Assembly (NCBI RefSeq): GCF_002917885.1
Contig: NZ_PQNY01000003.1
Span: 62,001 to 126,000 of the forward strand
From: Flavobacterium croceum DSM 17960
GTDB taxonomy: Bacteria; Bacteroidota; Bacteroidia; Flavobacteriales; Flavobacteriaceae
Reading direction: 5' to 3'
Length of the DNA: 64,000 nt
Within the stretch, counting starts at the first letter, position 1, and each line of letters starts with the position of its first letter. Made by a program: the position numbers and the translations under genes. The notes beneath the pieces are model-generated. The model had not been told where the DNA came from and ran no database searches. It was given only the letters and a program-made list of their open reading frames with translations. This document shows, one piece after another, positions 16,811-25,764 of the stretch.

Positions 16811-17002
16811 ATGAAAAAACTTATTAAATTTTTATTACTATCTGTAGTAATATTTGTTGTGCTTGTTATGGTAAACATGTTATTACCACAAAAAAACTCA
16901 TTACTTACAATGTTTATTTCTGTTTTAATACTTTTAGTTATACGCTTTTTTCTTGTAAAAAAATATGGCAAAAAAGTAGATGACTATTTAGATAATTGGT
17001 AA
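16811..17002 (+). CDS. small membrane protein
   Basis: A 63-residue protein with two predicted membrane segments: residues about 5-25 (IKFLLLSVVIFVVLVMVNML) and about 31-48 (LLTMFISVLILLVIRFFL). A basic/acidic tail KKYGKKVDDYLDNW follows. It starts directly after the dtd stop with no gap, so it is probably co-translated. I do not recognise a family. Confidence 0.6.
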   Translation: MKKLIKFLLLSVVIFVVLVMVNMLLPQKNSLLTMFISVLILLVIRFFLVKKYGKKVDDYLDNW

Positions 17003-17113
17003 AAATATAATAGTGGTAGAAGTGGTTTGTTTTACTTATTCTTTTTGATAAAACAGAAATATATCTATCCAAAATAATAATATCGTTTTCATGATTTAAA
17101 AAATAAAAAAATA

Positions 17114-17440
17114 ATGGATTTAAAAAACGCTCAACAAGAAGTAGATAATTGGATAAAAAACCATGGTGTTCGGTATTTTAACGAGCTTACAAACATGGCG
17201 CAACTTACAGAAGAAGTAGGAGAAGTAGCTCGTATAATAGCTCGAAGATACGGCGAACAATCTGAAAAAGAAAGCGATAAAAACAAAGATCTCGGCGAAG
17301 AACTTGCCGATGTTGTATTTGTTGTTTTGTGTCTTGCCAACCAAACAGGCGTAGATTTACAAGCCGCTTTTGATAAAAAAATGGATTTGAAAACCAAACG
17401 CGACCATGACAGGCATCACAATAACGAAAAATTAAAATAG
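17114..17440 (+). CDS. MazG-like nucleotide pyrophosphohydrolase
   Basis: A 108-residue all-alpha NTP pyrophosphohydrolase. The metal-binding pattern is visible as 'LTEEVGEVARIIARRYGE' and 'DLGEELADVVFVVLCLANQ' (ExxE ... ExxD). Such single-domain enzymes hydrolyse non-canonical nucleoside triphosphates in house-cleaning. It begins 111 nt after the small membrane gene and 41 nt before aroA. Confidence 0.88.
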   Translation: MDLKNAQQEVDNWIKNHGVRYFNELTNMAQLTEEVGEVARIIARRYGEQSEKESDKNKDLGEELADVVFVVLCLANQTGVDLQAAFDKKMDLKTKRDHDRHHNNEKLK

Positions 17441-17481
17441 GTTATCGTTTTCAGTATCAGTATTCAATAAAAATAAAAAAA

Positions 17482-18735
17482 GTGGATTTACATTTACAAA
17501 AGTCAAAAGTTAAAAGTCAAAAGTCAAAAGCAACCATTACTGGCAGTAAATCGGAAACCAATAGATTATTGTTACTCCAAGCATTGTATCCAAATATTTC
17601 TATAGAAAACACCTCAATTTCTGACGATTCGGAAGTGATGTCTAGAGCCTTAAATTCACAACTCACAACTCACAACTCACAATTAATAGATGTTCATCAT
17701 GCAGGAACAGCTATGCGATTTCTTACGGCTTATTTTGCACAAAAAGAAAACTGCGAAATTATTTTAACAGGTTCTTCTAGAATGAAAGAACGACCGATAA
17801 AGGTTTTAGTTGATGCTCTGCAACAACTTGGAGCTGATATAGAATATTTAGAAAACACGGGCTTTCCTCCTATCAAAATTAAAGGAAAAAAATTAACTCA
17901 AAACAAAGTTTCACTTCCTGCAAATGTAAGTAGTCAATATATTTCGGCATTATTATTAATAGCACCCAAGCTAGAAAACGGATTGATATTAACCTTAGAA
18001 GGAGATATTACTTCTATGCCTTATATAAAAATGACCCTCGAAATATTGCATGAAATTGGTATTAAAACTTCTTTTCTTGGAAATAAAATTACGGTTTGTC
18101 ATGCTGAACTCGTTTCAGCATCTCAATTCACAATTGAGTCTGATTGGTCTTCGGCTTCCTATTGGTATTCCATTGTTGCTTTATCTGAAATAGGTTTTCA
18201 AGTTACACTTTCAAGTTATAAAGAAAATAGTTTGCAAGGCGATAGCGCTTTAGTAAACATCTATCAAGATTTTGGAGTTGAAACGGTTTTCAATTACAAT
18301 AATTCAATTACAATTTCAAAAGAAAGAATTCATAATTCACAACTCACAACTCACAACTCACAACTCAACAACTCGCCAGACATAGCTCAAACCATTGCAG
18401 TGACTTGTTTTGGATTAGGAATTGCTTGCGATTTATACGGTTTGCATACCTTAAAAATTAAAGAAACCGATCGTTTGGAAGCCTTAAAAACAGAACTGTC
18501 AAAGCTTGGCGCACAAGTTTGTGTTACAAACAATTCGTTACATTTGGAAGCCTCTACAAAATTTCTAGAAAATCAAAAAATCAACACCTATCAAGACCAC
18601 CGCATGGCAATGGCTTTTGCTCCTATGGCCTTAAAAGTTCCTATTATTATACAAGAAGCCGAAGTTGTTTCAAAATCTTATCCTACATTTTGGCACGATT
18701 TAAAAAATTTTGGATTTGAAATAACCAGCGTATAA
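17482..18735 (+). CDS. aroA: 3-phosphoshikimate 1-carboxyvinyltransferase (EPSP synthase), with four in-frame repeat tracts
   Basis: A 417-residue enzyme joining shikimate-3-phosphate and PEP. 'TITGSKSETNRLLLLQAL' (PEP/S3P binding), 'HHAGTAMRFLTAYF', 'GSSRMKERPIKVLVDALQQ', 'SSQYISALLLIAP', 'IKETDRLEALK' and 'YQDHRMAMAFAP' are all present, so the core looks active. The start is GTG 17482. Four stretches are repeat-derived: residues about 6-17 (QKSKVKSQKSKA), 58-68 (SQLTTHNSQLI), 206-215 (CHAELVSASQ) and 284-297 (HNSQLTTHNSQLNN). They lie between conserved blocks, probably in surface loops, and keep the frame. Confidence 0.92.
   Translation: MDLHLQKSKVKSQKSKATITGSKSETNRLLLLQALYPNISIENTSISDDSEVMSRALNSQLTTHNSQLIDVHHAGTAMRFLTAYFAQKENCEIILTGSSRMKERPIKVLVDALQQLGADIEYLENTGFPPIKIKGKKLTQNKVSLPANVSSQYISALLLIAPKLENGLILTLEGDITSMPYIKMTLEILHEIGIKTSFLGNKITVCHAELVSASQFTIESDWSSASYWYSIVALSEIGFQVTLSSYKENSLQGDSALVNIYQDFGVETVFNYNNSITISKERIHNSQLTTHNSQLNNSPDIAQTIAVTCFGLGIACDLYGLHTLKIKETDRLEALKTELSKLGAQVCVTNNSLHLEASTKFLENQKINTYQDHRMAMAFAPMALKVPIIIQEAEVVSKSYPTFWHDLKNFGFEITSV
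17498..17531 (+). repeat. AAAAGTC repeat inside aroA (N-terminus)
   Basis: Five near-identical 7-bp units (AAAAGTC, one as AAAAGTT) are read in frame as a Lys/Ser/Gln-rich stretch. The same family fills the intergenic gap 13468-13545. Confidence 0.85.
17653..17685 (+). repeat. AACTCAC repeat inside aroA, copy 1
   Basis: A 7-bp unit (CACAACT) is repeated about four times and read as SQLTTHNSQL. An almost identical tract lies at 18332-18372 in the same gene. Confidence 0.85.
18098..18124 (+). repeat. palindromic repeat (TGAACTCGTTTCAG type) inside aroA
   Basis: ATGCTGAA (18101-18108) is mirrored by TTCAGCAT (18114-18121). I recognise this as a GTCATnCTGAACTnGTTTCAGnATCTC element common between genes in Bacteroidetes. 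Here it is read in frame as CHAELVSAS. Confidence 0.8.
18332..18372 (+). repeat. AACTCAC repeat inside aroA, copy 2
   Basis: The same CACAACT unit as at 17653-17685, about five copies, read as HNSQLTTHNSQLNN just before the conserved block SPDIAQTIAV. Confidence 0.85.
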
Positions 18736-18767
18736 TATCGTAGTAAAAAATAAACTTTACAAAATAC

Positions 18768-18799
18768 TTGACATCGGGTATTTCATGGTTGTATATTTG
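18768..18799 (+). promoter_or_regulatory. promoter of queA
   Basis: TTG at 18768-18770, a 21-nt gap and TATATTTG at 18792-18799 form a near-perfect -33/-7 pair, 57 nt before the queA ATG. Confidence 0.7.
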
Positions 18800-18855
18800 C
18801 ACCCTTGTTTAAAAAGCTGTAATCTTTTAAACTATAAACTTTTAAACTCAAAAAA

Positions 18856-19905
18856 ATGAAGTTATCCAATTTCAATTTTAATTTACCACAAGAATTATTG
18901 GCAGAATTTCCTGCTGAAAACCGTGATGAATCGCGCTTGATGGTAGTAAATAGAAAAACCAAAACCATTGAACACAAATTGTTTAAAGACATTATCGACT
19001 ATTTTGACGATGGCGATGTTATGATACTAAACAATACCAAAGTTTTTCCTGCTCGTATGTATGGAAATAAAGAAAAAACAGGTGCTCGTATTGAAGTTTT
19101 TTTATTAAGAGAACTTAACGCAGAGCAACGCCTTTGGGATGTTTTGGTAGATCCAGCACGTAAAATAAGAATTGGAAACAAATTATATTTTGGTGATGAT
19201 GACTCTTTGGTGGCAGAAGTTATAGACAATACTACTTCACGCGGAAGAACACTTCGTTTTTTGTATGACGGTACTTATGAAGAGTTTAGAGAAAAATTGA
19301 TAGAACTTGGAGAAACGCCAATACCAAAGTACATTAATAGAGAGGTTACTCCCGAAGATGCCGAACGCTATCAAACTATTTATGCTAAAGAAGAAGGCGC
19401 TGTGGCAGCACCTACAGCAGGTTTACACTTTTCAAAACATCTTTTAAAAAGATTAGAAATTAAAGGAGTTGATTTTGCCGAAGTAACACTTCATGTTGGT
19501 TTAGGAACTTTTAACCCCGTTGAAGTGGAAGATTTGTCTAAACACAAAATGGATTCTGAAGAGTTAAAAATAACGCAAGAAGCTTGTGATATTGTAAACA
19601 AAGCTAAGGCAGAGAAGAAAAAAATATGTTGTATAGGAACAACTTCTATGCGAGCTATTGAAAGTTCGGTTTCTTCAAATAGAACACTTAATCCTTATGA
19701 TGGTTGGACTAATAAATTTATATACCCACCTTACGATTTTAGTATTGCAGATTGTATGGTAACCAATTTTCATACTCCAAAATCAACATTACTTATGATG
19801 ATTTCTGCTTTTTGTGGCCATGATCTTATGAAAAAAGCTTACGAAGAAGCTATAAAAGAAGGTTATAAATTTTATTCGTATGGAGATGCGATGTTAATTA
19901 TATAA
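18856..19905 (+). CDS. queA: S-adenosylmethionine:tRNA ribosyltransferase-isomerase
   Basis: A 349-residue enzyme of standard length that adds the cyclopentene ring from SAM to preQ1-tRNA in queuosine synthesis. Signatures include '[20 protein letters not shown]' near the start, '[18 protein letters not shown]', '[19 protein letters not shown]', '[18 protein letters not shown]' and '[19 protein letters not shown]'. It uses SAM, which the neighbouring genes make, but it is convergent to metF and has its own promoter. Confidence 0.96.
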   Translation: MKLSNFNFNLPQELLAEFPAENRDESRLMVVNRKTKTIEHKLFKDIIDYFDDGDVMILNNTKVFPARMYGNKEKTGARIEVFLLRELNAEQRLWDVLVDPARKIRIGNKLYFGDDDSLVAEVIDNTTSRGRTLRFLYDGTYEEFREKLIELGETPIPKYINREVTPEDAERYQTIYAKEEGAVAAPTAGLHFSKHLLKRLEIKGVDFAEVTLHVGLGTFNPVEVEDLSKHKMDSEELKITQEACDIVNKAKAEKKKICCIGTTSMRAIESSVSSNRTLNPYDGWTNKFIYPPYDFSIADCMVTNFHTPKSTLLMMISAFCGHDLMKKAYEEAIKEGYKFYSYGDAMLII

Positions 19906-19907
19906 AT

Positions 19908-19934
19908 AAAAATCCCGATTAAATCGGGATTTTT
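19908..19934. terminator. bidirectional terminator between queA and metF
   Basis: AAAAATCCCGATT (19908-19920) is mirrored by AATCGGGATTTTT (19922-19934), with T-runs on both strands. The stem core is nearly the same as that of the pheA attenuator. Confidence 0.9.
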
Positions 19935-19939
19935 GTTTT

Positions 19940-20896
19940 TTAAAACACTTCTTTGGCAATAGCTTTAATATTGGCTGCTTTTCCCATACTATAATAATGC
20001 AAAACGGGAATGCCGGCTTTAACCAATTCTTTACTTTGGTGAGTACACCACTCTATTCCTACTTGTTTTACAGCATCGTTATCTTTTGCTTTTACTACTT
20101 CCATAATTAATTCGTCTGGCATTTCTAAACTAAAACGATGCGGAATTAAATTGAGTTGTTTTTTTGTTGCAATAGGTTTTAAACCTGGTATAATAGGAAT
20201 GGTAATTCCAGCTGCGCGAACTTTGGCTACATAATCAAAAAATTTTTTGTTATCGTAAAACATTTGAGTTATAATATAATCGGCGCCATTTTTTATTTTT
20301 TGTTTTAAAAAATGAATATCACTATCTAAACTTGGCGCTTCCATGTGCTTTTCTGGATAACCTGCAACACCAATACAAAAGTTGGTTTTTGCACTATTTT
20401 GTAAATCTTCGTCAAGATAAATTCCTTGATTTAAGTTGCTGATTTGCTTTACTAAATCTGAAGCATATTCATTGCCTTCTTTTTCGGGTTTAAAATAAGT
20501 TTCGGTTTTCAAAGCATCTCCTCGTAAAGCCACAACATTGTCAATACCTAGAAAATCCAAATCAATTAATAGGTTTTCGGTATCTTCTTTGGTAAAACCT
20601 CCACATAAAATATGAGGAATAGCATCAACATTATATTTATTTTGAATTCCTGCACAAATACCCACAGTTCCTGGTCGTTTTTTTACAATTTTTTTCTGTA
20701 ATAAACCATTAGGAAGCTCTTTAAATTCATACTCTTCTCTATGGTAGGTTACATCAATAAATGGTGGTTTAAACTCCATTAATGGATCTATTCCATCAAA
20801 AATAGATTGAATATTTTGTCCTTTTAATGGCGGTAAAATTTCAAAAGAAAATAAGGTTTTCCCTTTTGCGTTTTGTATATGTTCGGTTACTTTCAT
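19940..20896 (-). CDS. metF: methylenetetrahydrofolate reductase
   Basis: A 318-residue flavoprotein that reduces 5,10-methylene-THF to 5-methyl-THF, the methyl donor for MetH. 'FSFEILPPLKGQ' at the N-terminus, 'FIDVTYHREEYEF', 'NVVALRGDALKTETYFKPEK' and 'ADYIITQMFYDNKKFFDYV' are MetF motifs for FAD and folate binding. It is the last gene of the reverse-strand metH operon, 75 nt after metH, and ends in a terminator shared with queA. Confidence 0.95.
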   Translation of the reverse strand: MKVTEHIQNAKGKTLFSFEILPPLKGQNIQSIFDGIDPLMEFKPPFIDVTYHREEYEFKELPNGLLQKKIVKKRPGTVGICAGIQNKYNVDAIPHILCGGFTKEDTENLLIDLDFLGIDNVVALRGDALKTETYFKPEKEGNEYASDLVKQISNLNQGIYLDEDLQNSAKTNFCIGVAGYPEKHMEAPSLDSDIHFLKQKIKNGADYIITQMFYDNKKFFDYVAKVRAAGITIPIIPGLKPIATKKQLNLIPHRFSLEMPDELIMEVVKAKDNDAVKQVGIEWCTHQSKELVKAGIPVLHYYSMGKAANIKAIAKEVF

Positions 20897-20909
20897 TTTT
20901 TATTTTAGT

Positions 20910-20967
20910 TTTAAGTTTCAGATTTAAGGTTTCAGGTTGGTGAAGTTGAAACTTTAAACTTGAAACA
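20910..20967 (-). repeat. GTTTCA/TGAAAC inverted repeat in the metH-metF gap
   Basis: Nearly the whole gap is made of AAGTTTCAG-like units on one side and TTGAAACTTTAAACTTGAAAC units on the other, so it can fold as an imperfect hairpin. It resembles the repeats in the aromatic operon gaps. Confidence 0.5.
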
Positions 20968-20971
20968 AAAA

Positions 20972-23900
20972 TTAATCTGCTCTATTTGGCGCTAACCATT
21001 TATTTGCCTCTTCTATTGAAATGCCTCTTCTTTTTGCATAACTTTCTACTTGATCATGTTTTATCTTACCTAAACCAAAATATTTACTTTGAGGATTAGC
21101 AAAATAATATCCAGAAACTGAAGCTGCTGGCCACATAGCCATACTTTCTGTTAGTGTAACTCCTATTTTTTCTTCTACTTCTAATAATTTCCAAATGGTA
21201 GGTTTTTCTAAATGATCTGGGCAAGCTGGATAACCTGGAGCTGGGCGAATTCCTTTGTAATTTTCTTTAATTAATTCTTCATTCGATAGATTTTCATCTA
21301 TAGCGTAACCCCAAATTTCTTTACGCACTTTTTCATGCAAATATTCGGCAAAGGCTTCTGCTAATCTGTCGGCAAGAGCCTTAACTAAAATTGCATTATA
21401 ATCATCTAATTGTTTTTCGTATGCTTTGGCTTTTTCATCTACTCCAAAACCTGTGGTTACACAAAAACATCCTATATAATCTTGTATTCCTGTATCTTTT
21501 GGAGCTATAAAATCGGCTAATGCTATGTTTGGAACTCCATCGGTTTTTTGTGATTGCTGACGTAAGGTTAAAAAAGTTGTGCTTTCTTGGTTATTGGTTT
21601 TTAATTCGATATCATCATCGTGAATACTATTTGCTGGAAAAATACCTACAATTCCTTTGGCTGTAAACCATTTTTCATCGATAATTTTTGCTACCATTTT
21701 TTGTGCATCGTTAAACAAATGTGTTGCCTGCTCACCTACTACTTCGTCTGCCAAAATAGCTGGATATTTACCATATAATTCCCACGATTGAAAAAATGGT
21801 GTCCAATCGATATAATCTACCAATTCCGAAAGTTTTACTTCAATAGTTTTGGTTCCAATACAATTTGGTTGAACTGGTTGGTACGCATTCCAGTCTATTT
21901 TTAATTTATTTTTTCGAGCTTCTTCAAGGGTTAAAAAGTTTTTTTCTTTGCTCCTGTTTAAGTAATCTTCTCTTAGTTTGGAGTACTCTTTTTTTAGCTC
22001 AAAAGCATATTGAGTTCTTGTTTCGGGTTGCAACAAATTACTAGCTACAGTCACCGCACGAGAAGCATCGTTTACATGAACAACAGTAGATTGATATTCT
22101 GGTGCAATTTTCACAGCTGTATGTGCACGTGAAGTTGTTGCTCCACCTATCATTATTGGAATTTTAATATTCAATTTGTCCAATTCTTTGGCTAAGTAAA
22201 CCATTTCGTCTAACGAAGGAGTAATCAAGCCACTCAAACCAATAATATCAACATTTTCTTTTACAGCGGTTTCAATAATTTTTTCTGGCGGAACCATTAC
22301 TCCTAAATCAATGATTTCAAAATTATTACAGGCTAAAACTACAGAAACAATATTTTTGCCAATATCATGCACATCGCCTTTTACGGTTGCTAATAGAATA
22401 CGTCCTGCCCCCCCTGCCCCCGAAGGGGGAGCTATCATTGATGTGGATAATTCTTTACGAATAGACTCTATAGTACTAACTAAATCATATAAAACTTGAT
22501 TATTTGAGTATCTTATAACCTTAAAACCATTTTGCTCTAACCATTCTGTTCTTTGCTTATCATGCTCTTTTTGTTCTGGAATATTGTGTACATAACCATC
22601 TACCTCTATAACTACTCTTTTTTCTAAACATACAAAGTCTACTATATATTCTCCAATAATATGTTGTCTTCGGAATTTCACACCATCTAGACCTTTATTT
22701 GATAAAACATTCCAAAGCATTTTCTCAGCTTCGGTAGGCTTGTTCCTCATCTCTTTTGCTTTATCCTTTAAAATTTTATACAAAGCTGGACTAGCTGTTT
22801 TCCACGATTGTCTATAAACTCCCCCTTTGGGGGCTGGGGGGCTTATATGTGGCAATAAATAAGCCACCGCTTTTTTCATCACACGAGCTGATTTTACAAC
22901 TTGAGGCAAGAACATCTTTCCACTTCCAAACAAATCTCCCACTACATTCATCCCGTTCATTAAGTAGTTTTCAATCACTTCAATGGGTTTATCTACTTGT
23001 AGTCGTGCTTCTTCCACATCAATTTCGATATACTCATCTATACCTTTAACCAACGAATGTGTTAAGCGACTTTGAACAGAACCATTTCGCCATTCAGCAA
23101 CAGCCTTTTCATTTGACTTTACATCGCCTTTGAAACTTTCGGCTAAATTTAGTAGTCTTTCGGTAGCATCATCTCTTCTATCCAACAAAACATCTTCAAC
23201 GTGTTGCAATAATTCGGAATCAATTTCATCGTAAATTTCTAACATTTCCGGATTTACAATCCCCATGGTCATTCCGTGTTTTATAGCATGGTACAAAAAA
23301 GAAGCATGCATGGCTTCACGCACTTTATCGTTGCCCCGAAATGAAAATGAAACATTACTTACACCACCCGAAACATGAGCATAAGGCAAGTTTTCTCGTA
23401 TCCATTTTGTTGCTAAAAAGAAATCTAAAGCATTTTTTCTATGCTCTTCCATGCCTGTTGCTACAGGAAAAATATTGGGATCAAAGATGATATCTTCTGG
23501 AGGAAAACCTACTTTATCTACCAAAATAGTATATGAACGTTTGCAAATTTCAATACGACGTTCATAAGTATCTGCTTGCCCTACTTCGTCAAATGCCATA
23601 ACAATCACTGCAGCACCATAACGCTTAATTAATTTGGCGTGGTGAATAAACAGTTCTTCTCCTTCTTTTAAAGAAATGGAATTTACAATTCCTTTTCCTT
23701 GAATAACTTTTAAACCTGCTTCAATAATTTCCCATTTTGAACTGTCAATCATAACAGGCACTCTTGCAATATCAGGTTCAGCCGCAATAAGGTTTAAGAA
23801 TTTGGTCATTGCATAAACTCCGTCAAGCATGCCTTCGTCCATATTAACATCAATAATTTGTGCACCTCCTTCTACTTGAGCTCTTGCAATATCTAGCGCC

Positions 23901-24079
23901 TCATCGTATTTTTCTTCTTTTATTAACCTAAGAAATTTACGAGAACCTGTAACATTTGTACGTTCACCAACATTGATAAAATTTGATTCTGGCGTAACAA
24001 TTAGAGGTTCTAGTCCTGATAATTTCAAATATCGGTTGATGGTTGATGGTTGATGGTTGATGGTTTTATCAGTTTCCAT
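20972..24079 (-). CDS. metH: methionine synthase, folate/B12/activation domains, with an internal DUF559 insertion
   Basis: A 1035-residue protein forming the second part of a split B12-dependent methionine synthase. Domains in order are pterin binding ('[20 protein letters not shown]', about residues 30-300), cobalamin cap ('[20 protein letters not shown]', about 385-406), a foreign insert (about 408-557), the B12 domain ('[14 protein letters not shown]', DxHxxG His about 571) and the SAM-dependent activation domain ('[19 protein letters not shown]'). Without the insert it would have the usual length of about 885. The insert encodes a DUF559 nuclease between the cap and B12 domains and keeps the frame. 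The first codons ([11 protein letters not shown]) come from a 7-bp repeat. Confidence 0.93.
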   Translation of the reverse strand: METDKTINHQPSTINRYLKLSGLEPLIVTPESNFINVGERTNVTGSRKFLRLIKEEKYDEALDIARAQVEGGAQIIDVNMDEGMLDGVYAMTKFLNLIAAEPDIARVPVMIDSSKWEIIEAGLKVIQGKGIVNSISLKEGEELFIHHAKLIKRYGAAVIVMAFDEVGQADTYERRIEICKRSYTILVDKVGFPPEDIIFDPNIFPVATGMEEHRKNALDFFLATKWIRENLPYAHVSGGVSNVSFSFRGNDKVREAMHASFLYHAIKHGMTMGIVNPEMLEIYDEIDSELLQHVEDVLLDRRDDATERLLNLAESFKGDVKSNEKAVAEWRNGSVQSRLTHSLVKGIDEYIEIDVEEARLQVDKPIEVIENYLMNGMNVVGDLFGSGKMFLPQVVKSARVMKKAVAYLLPHISPPAPKGGVYRQSWKTASPALYKILKDKAKEMRNKPTEAEKMLWNVLSNKGLDGVKFRRQHIIGEYIVDFVCLEKRVVIEVDGYVHNIPEQKEHDKQRTEWLEQNGFKVIRYSNNQVLYDLVSTIESIRKELSTSMIAPPSGAGGAGRILLATVKGDVHDIGKNIVSVVLACNNFEIIDLGVMVPPEKIIETAVKENVDIIGLSGLITPSLDEMVYLAKELDKLNIKIPIMIGGATTSRAHTAVKIAPEYQSTVVHVNDASRAVTVASNLLQPETRTQYAFELKKEYSKLREDYLNRSKEKNFLTLEEARKNKLKIDWNAYQPVQPNCIGTKTIEVKLSELVDYIDWTPFFQSWELYGKYPAILADEVVGEQATHLFNDAQKMVAKIIDEKWFTAKGIVGIFPANSIHDDDIELKTNNQESTTFLTLRQQSQKTDGVPNIALADFIAPKDTGIQDYIGCFCVTTGFGVDEKAKAYEKQLDDYNAILVKALADRLAEAFAEYLHEKVRKEIWGYAIDENLSNEELIKENYKGIRPAPGYPACPDHLEKPTIWKLLEVEEKIGVTLTESMAMWPAASVSGYYFANPQSKYFGLGKIKHDQVESYAKRRGISIEEANKWLAPNRAD
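22407..22843 (-). mobile_element. in-frame element with hairpin inverted ends encoding a DUF559 nuclease domain
   Basis: Both ends carry an imperfect inverted repeat of about 25 bp, of the form CTCCCCCTTTGGGGGCTGGG. Each end contains its own C5/G5 hairpin (22417-22429 and 22821-22835). The inside encodes about 115 residues with the DUF559 signature: '[19 protein letters not shown]', '[20 protein letters not shown]', '[11 protein letters not shown]' and '[18 protein letters not shown]'. The putative PD-(D/E)xK residues (Asp in VDF, Glu and Asp in IEVDG) are intact. The ends are read as SPPAPKGG and APPSGAGG. It sits exactly between two MetH domains and has no stop. Confidence 0.88.
24034..24066 (-). 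repeat. GGTTGAT 7-bp tandem repeat at the metH N-terminus
   Basis: A unit of GGTTGAT occurs 4.4 times and is read in the metH frame as INHQPSTIN, just after METDKT. Without it the conserved protein would begin near [10 protein letters not shown]. Confidence 0.85.
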
Positions 24080-24081
24080 AA

Positions 24082-24435
24082 TTAAAGTTTTTTGTAATAA
24101 TTGATAAATCCATTAATTAATTTTTTACAAGTTTCTACTTGAGTTGTTATGATTTCAAAATCACTTTCAGAAATATAATTTTGGTCTAGAGACAAATAAA
24201 ACTGGGTTTCTAACTCATATAGTGAACCTCTTGAGATATGCAAAAAATGCAGTGTTTCTTTCGATGATTGTCTTCCAACACCTTCAGCAATATTTGAAGG
24301 AATAGAAACAGCACATCTTCTAATTTGATTAGTTAATCCATAAACCTCTTCTTTAGGAAAAACTTTTGTTTTGTTATAAACCAAGTTGGTCAATTTTCTT
24401 GTCTCAAGCCAAACTTCTAATTCTGTATATTTCAT
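24082..24435 (-). CDS. four-helix-bundle protein (23S rRNA intervening-sequence / S23 family)
   Basis: A 117-residue protein starting [20 protein letters not shown]. The motifs '[20 protein letters not shown]', '[19 protein letters not shown]' and '[17 protein letters not shown]' are those of the S23/IVP family, whose members form a pentameric four-helix bundle and also include the Avd accessory protein of diversity-generating retroelements. I use the second Met (24435), since the first 8 residues are unlike the family. It sits between the two metH genes and 2 nt upstream of the second, next to a repeat, which suggests insertion into the operon. Confidence 0.88.
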   Translation of the reverse strand: MKYTELEVWLETRKLTNLVYNKTKVFPKEEVYGLTNQIRRCAVSIPSNIAEGVGRQSSKETLHFLHISRGSLYELETQFYLSLDQNYISESDFEIITTQVETCKKLINGFINYYKKL

Positions 24436-24450
24436 TTTATTTAAACTTTT

Positions 24451-24482
24451 AACCAACAACTACTAACCAGCAACCAACAACT
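24451..24482 (-). repeat. AACCAACAACTA-type repeat at the 3' end of the first metH gene
   Basis: The sequence AACCAACAACTACTAACCAG continues as CAACCAACAACT. It supplies the last codons (LLVAG) and the stop of the homocysteine methyltransferase gene, and separates it from the four-helix-bundle gene. Confidence 0.65.
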
Positions 24483-25455
24483 TTCTAGGTTTGAATTCAC
24501 TGACAACTTCAGTAATTGCCTTAATATGCTCTGGAGTTGTGCCACAACAACCACCGATTATATTTACTAAATTTTCTTGCAAATATTCTCGTATAAGTTG
24601 TTGCATTTGCTGAGGAGTTTGGTCGTATTGTCCAAACGCATTGGGTAAACCAGCATTGGGGTGTGCAGAAATATTAAGTTGAGTGTTTTGTGCCAACCGT
24701 TTTAGATAGGGTTTTAATTGATCTGCGCCTAATGCACAATTAAATCCTACACTTAATAATGGAATGTGTGAAATGGATATTAAAAAAGCTTCAACCGTTT
24801 GCCCAGAAAGGGTTCTTCCAGAAGCATCTGTAATAGTTCCCGAAACCATTATAGGAATATCTATATTTCGTTCTTCTTTTAGTTCTTCAATAGCAAAAAG
24901 AGCTGCTTTTGCATTTAGAGTATCAAATATAGTTTCAACCAAAAGCACATCAACACCACCTTCTAGCAAAGCCTCTACTTGCTGTTTATAAGCGCATTTT
25001 AATTCATCAAAAGTAATGGCTCTAAAACCAGGATCATTTACATCTGGACTCATTGAGGCCGTTCTATTTGTAGGGCCTATTGCTCCTGCTACAAATCGGG
25101 GTTTATCTGTAAATTCATCGGCTACTTCACGTGCAATTTTTGCTGATTGAAAATTTAATTCGTAGACTAAATCTTCCAAATGGTAGTCTGCCATACCTAT
25201 TGTAGTTGCCGAAAAAGTATTGGTTTCTACAATATCGGCGCCTGCTTGAAAATAAGCACGATGAACTTTTTTTACAGCTTCGGGTTGGGTTATAGACAAT
25301 AAATCATTATTCCCTTTTAAAGAATGAGGGAAATTTTTAAAACGCTCACCACGAAAATCATCTTCTTCAAATTTATTTCGTTGCAACATCGTTCCCATAG
25401 CACCGTCAAGTACGAGAATTCGTTTTTTGAGTTCGTTTTGTATTTTGTTGGACAT
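24463..25455 (-). CDS. methionine synthase, homocysteine-binding domain (split MetH, part 1)
   Basis: A 330-residue homocysteine S-methyltransferase domain. 'ILVLDGAMGTMLQRNKFEED' starts the barrel. Zinc-binding cysteines are in 'SVGFNCALGADQL' and 'IIGGCCGTTPEHI'. It works with the metH gene downstream to methylate homocysteine, as in other Flavobacteriaceae where MetH is split here. I start at ATG 25455 (MSNKIQNELKK); a GTG at 25464 is in frame. The last five codons (LLVAG) derive from a repeat. A SAM-I riboswitch precedes it. Confidence 0.93.
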   Translation of the reverse strand: MSNKIQNELKKRILVLDGAMGTMLQRNKFEEDDFRGERFKNFPHSLKGNNDLLSITQPEAVKKVHRAYFQAGADIVETNTFSATTIGMADYHLEDLVYELNFQSAKIAREVADEFTDKPRFVAGAIGPTNRTASMSPDVNDPGFRAITFDELKCAYKQQVEALLEGGVDVLLVETIFDTLNAKAALFAIEELKEERNIDIPIMVSGTITDASGRTLSGQTVEAFLISISHIPLLSVGFNCALGADQLKPYLKRLAQNTQLNISAHPNAGLPNAFGQYDQTPQQMQQLIREYLQENLVNIIGGCCGTTPEHIKAITEVVSEFKPRKLLVAG

Positions 25456-25508
25456 GATAATCACTTTAAAATTTAAAATGTTATCAAGAAAAAGAGAGAA
25501 TTTTTCAA

Positions 25509-25619
25509 GTTATCTGTATCTTTATTAAATCGGTATAAAGATTAGAATGTAGCACCTTCTATAAAAAATAGGGTTGCTAAGCTTTCACAGGGTCTATTCC
25601 CTCCAGCTTTCGTGATAAC
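25509..25619 (-). promoter_or_regulatory. SAM-I (S-box) riboswitch
   Basis: Read on the reverse strand, GTTATCACGAAAGCTGGAGG opens the element, then ACCCTGTGAAAGCTTAGCAA and AGAAGGTGCTACATTC follow, and GATAAC closes the P1 stem (GTTATC/GATAAC). The kink-turn GGAGGG, GCAACC and GGTGCTA blocks are the S-box core. A P4 hairpin (ATCTTTAT/ATAAAGAT) is present. It lies 54 nt before metH part 1. A second GATAAC at 25480-25485 could compete for the P1 strand. SAM binding should reduce expression of the metH-metF operon. Confidence 0.92.
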
Positions 25620-25642
25620 AAACAATATATTTATGAACTCTG

Positions 25643-25674
25643 CAAATGTAGAATAACTAATTTGAGTTTTCAAA
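25643..25674 (-). promoter_or_regulatory. promoter of the metH operon
   Basis: On the reverse strand, TTTG (25671-25674), a 20-nt gap and TACATTTG (25643-25650) match the Bacteroidetes -33/-7 consensus exactly. Transcription would begin about 15-20 nt before the SAM-I riboswitch. Confidence 0.75.
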
Positions 25675-25720
25675 ATTATTTTAAAAAAAATAAGAGTGAA
25701 GAAAAAAAATTACATATTTA

Positions 25721-25750
25721 TTTGTTTTTGAATTTCATTTCCTAAATTTG
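25721..25750 (+). promoter_or_regulatory. promoter of metK
   Basis: TTTG (25721-25724), an 18-nt gap and TAAATTTG (25743-25750) match the -33/-7 consensus. The predicted start near 25757 lies just before the structured metK leader. Confidence 0.7.
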
Positions 25751-25764
25751 CAGTCTCAAAATAA

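Noticed and set aside
17653..18372. CRISPR-like array in aroA
   Set aside because: The repeats are 7-bp units without spacers and are part of a coding frame.
22407..22843. Intein in metH
   Set aside because: No splicing-block residues (Cys/Ser at the start, His-Asn at the end), and the content is a DUF559 domain with hairpin ends.
20972..25455. Frameshifted or broken metH
   Set aside because: Split MetH (homocysteine domain separate) is normal in Flavobacteriaceae, and both genes have all key residues.
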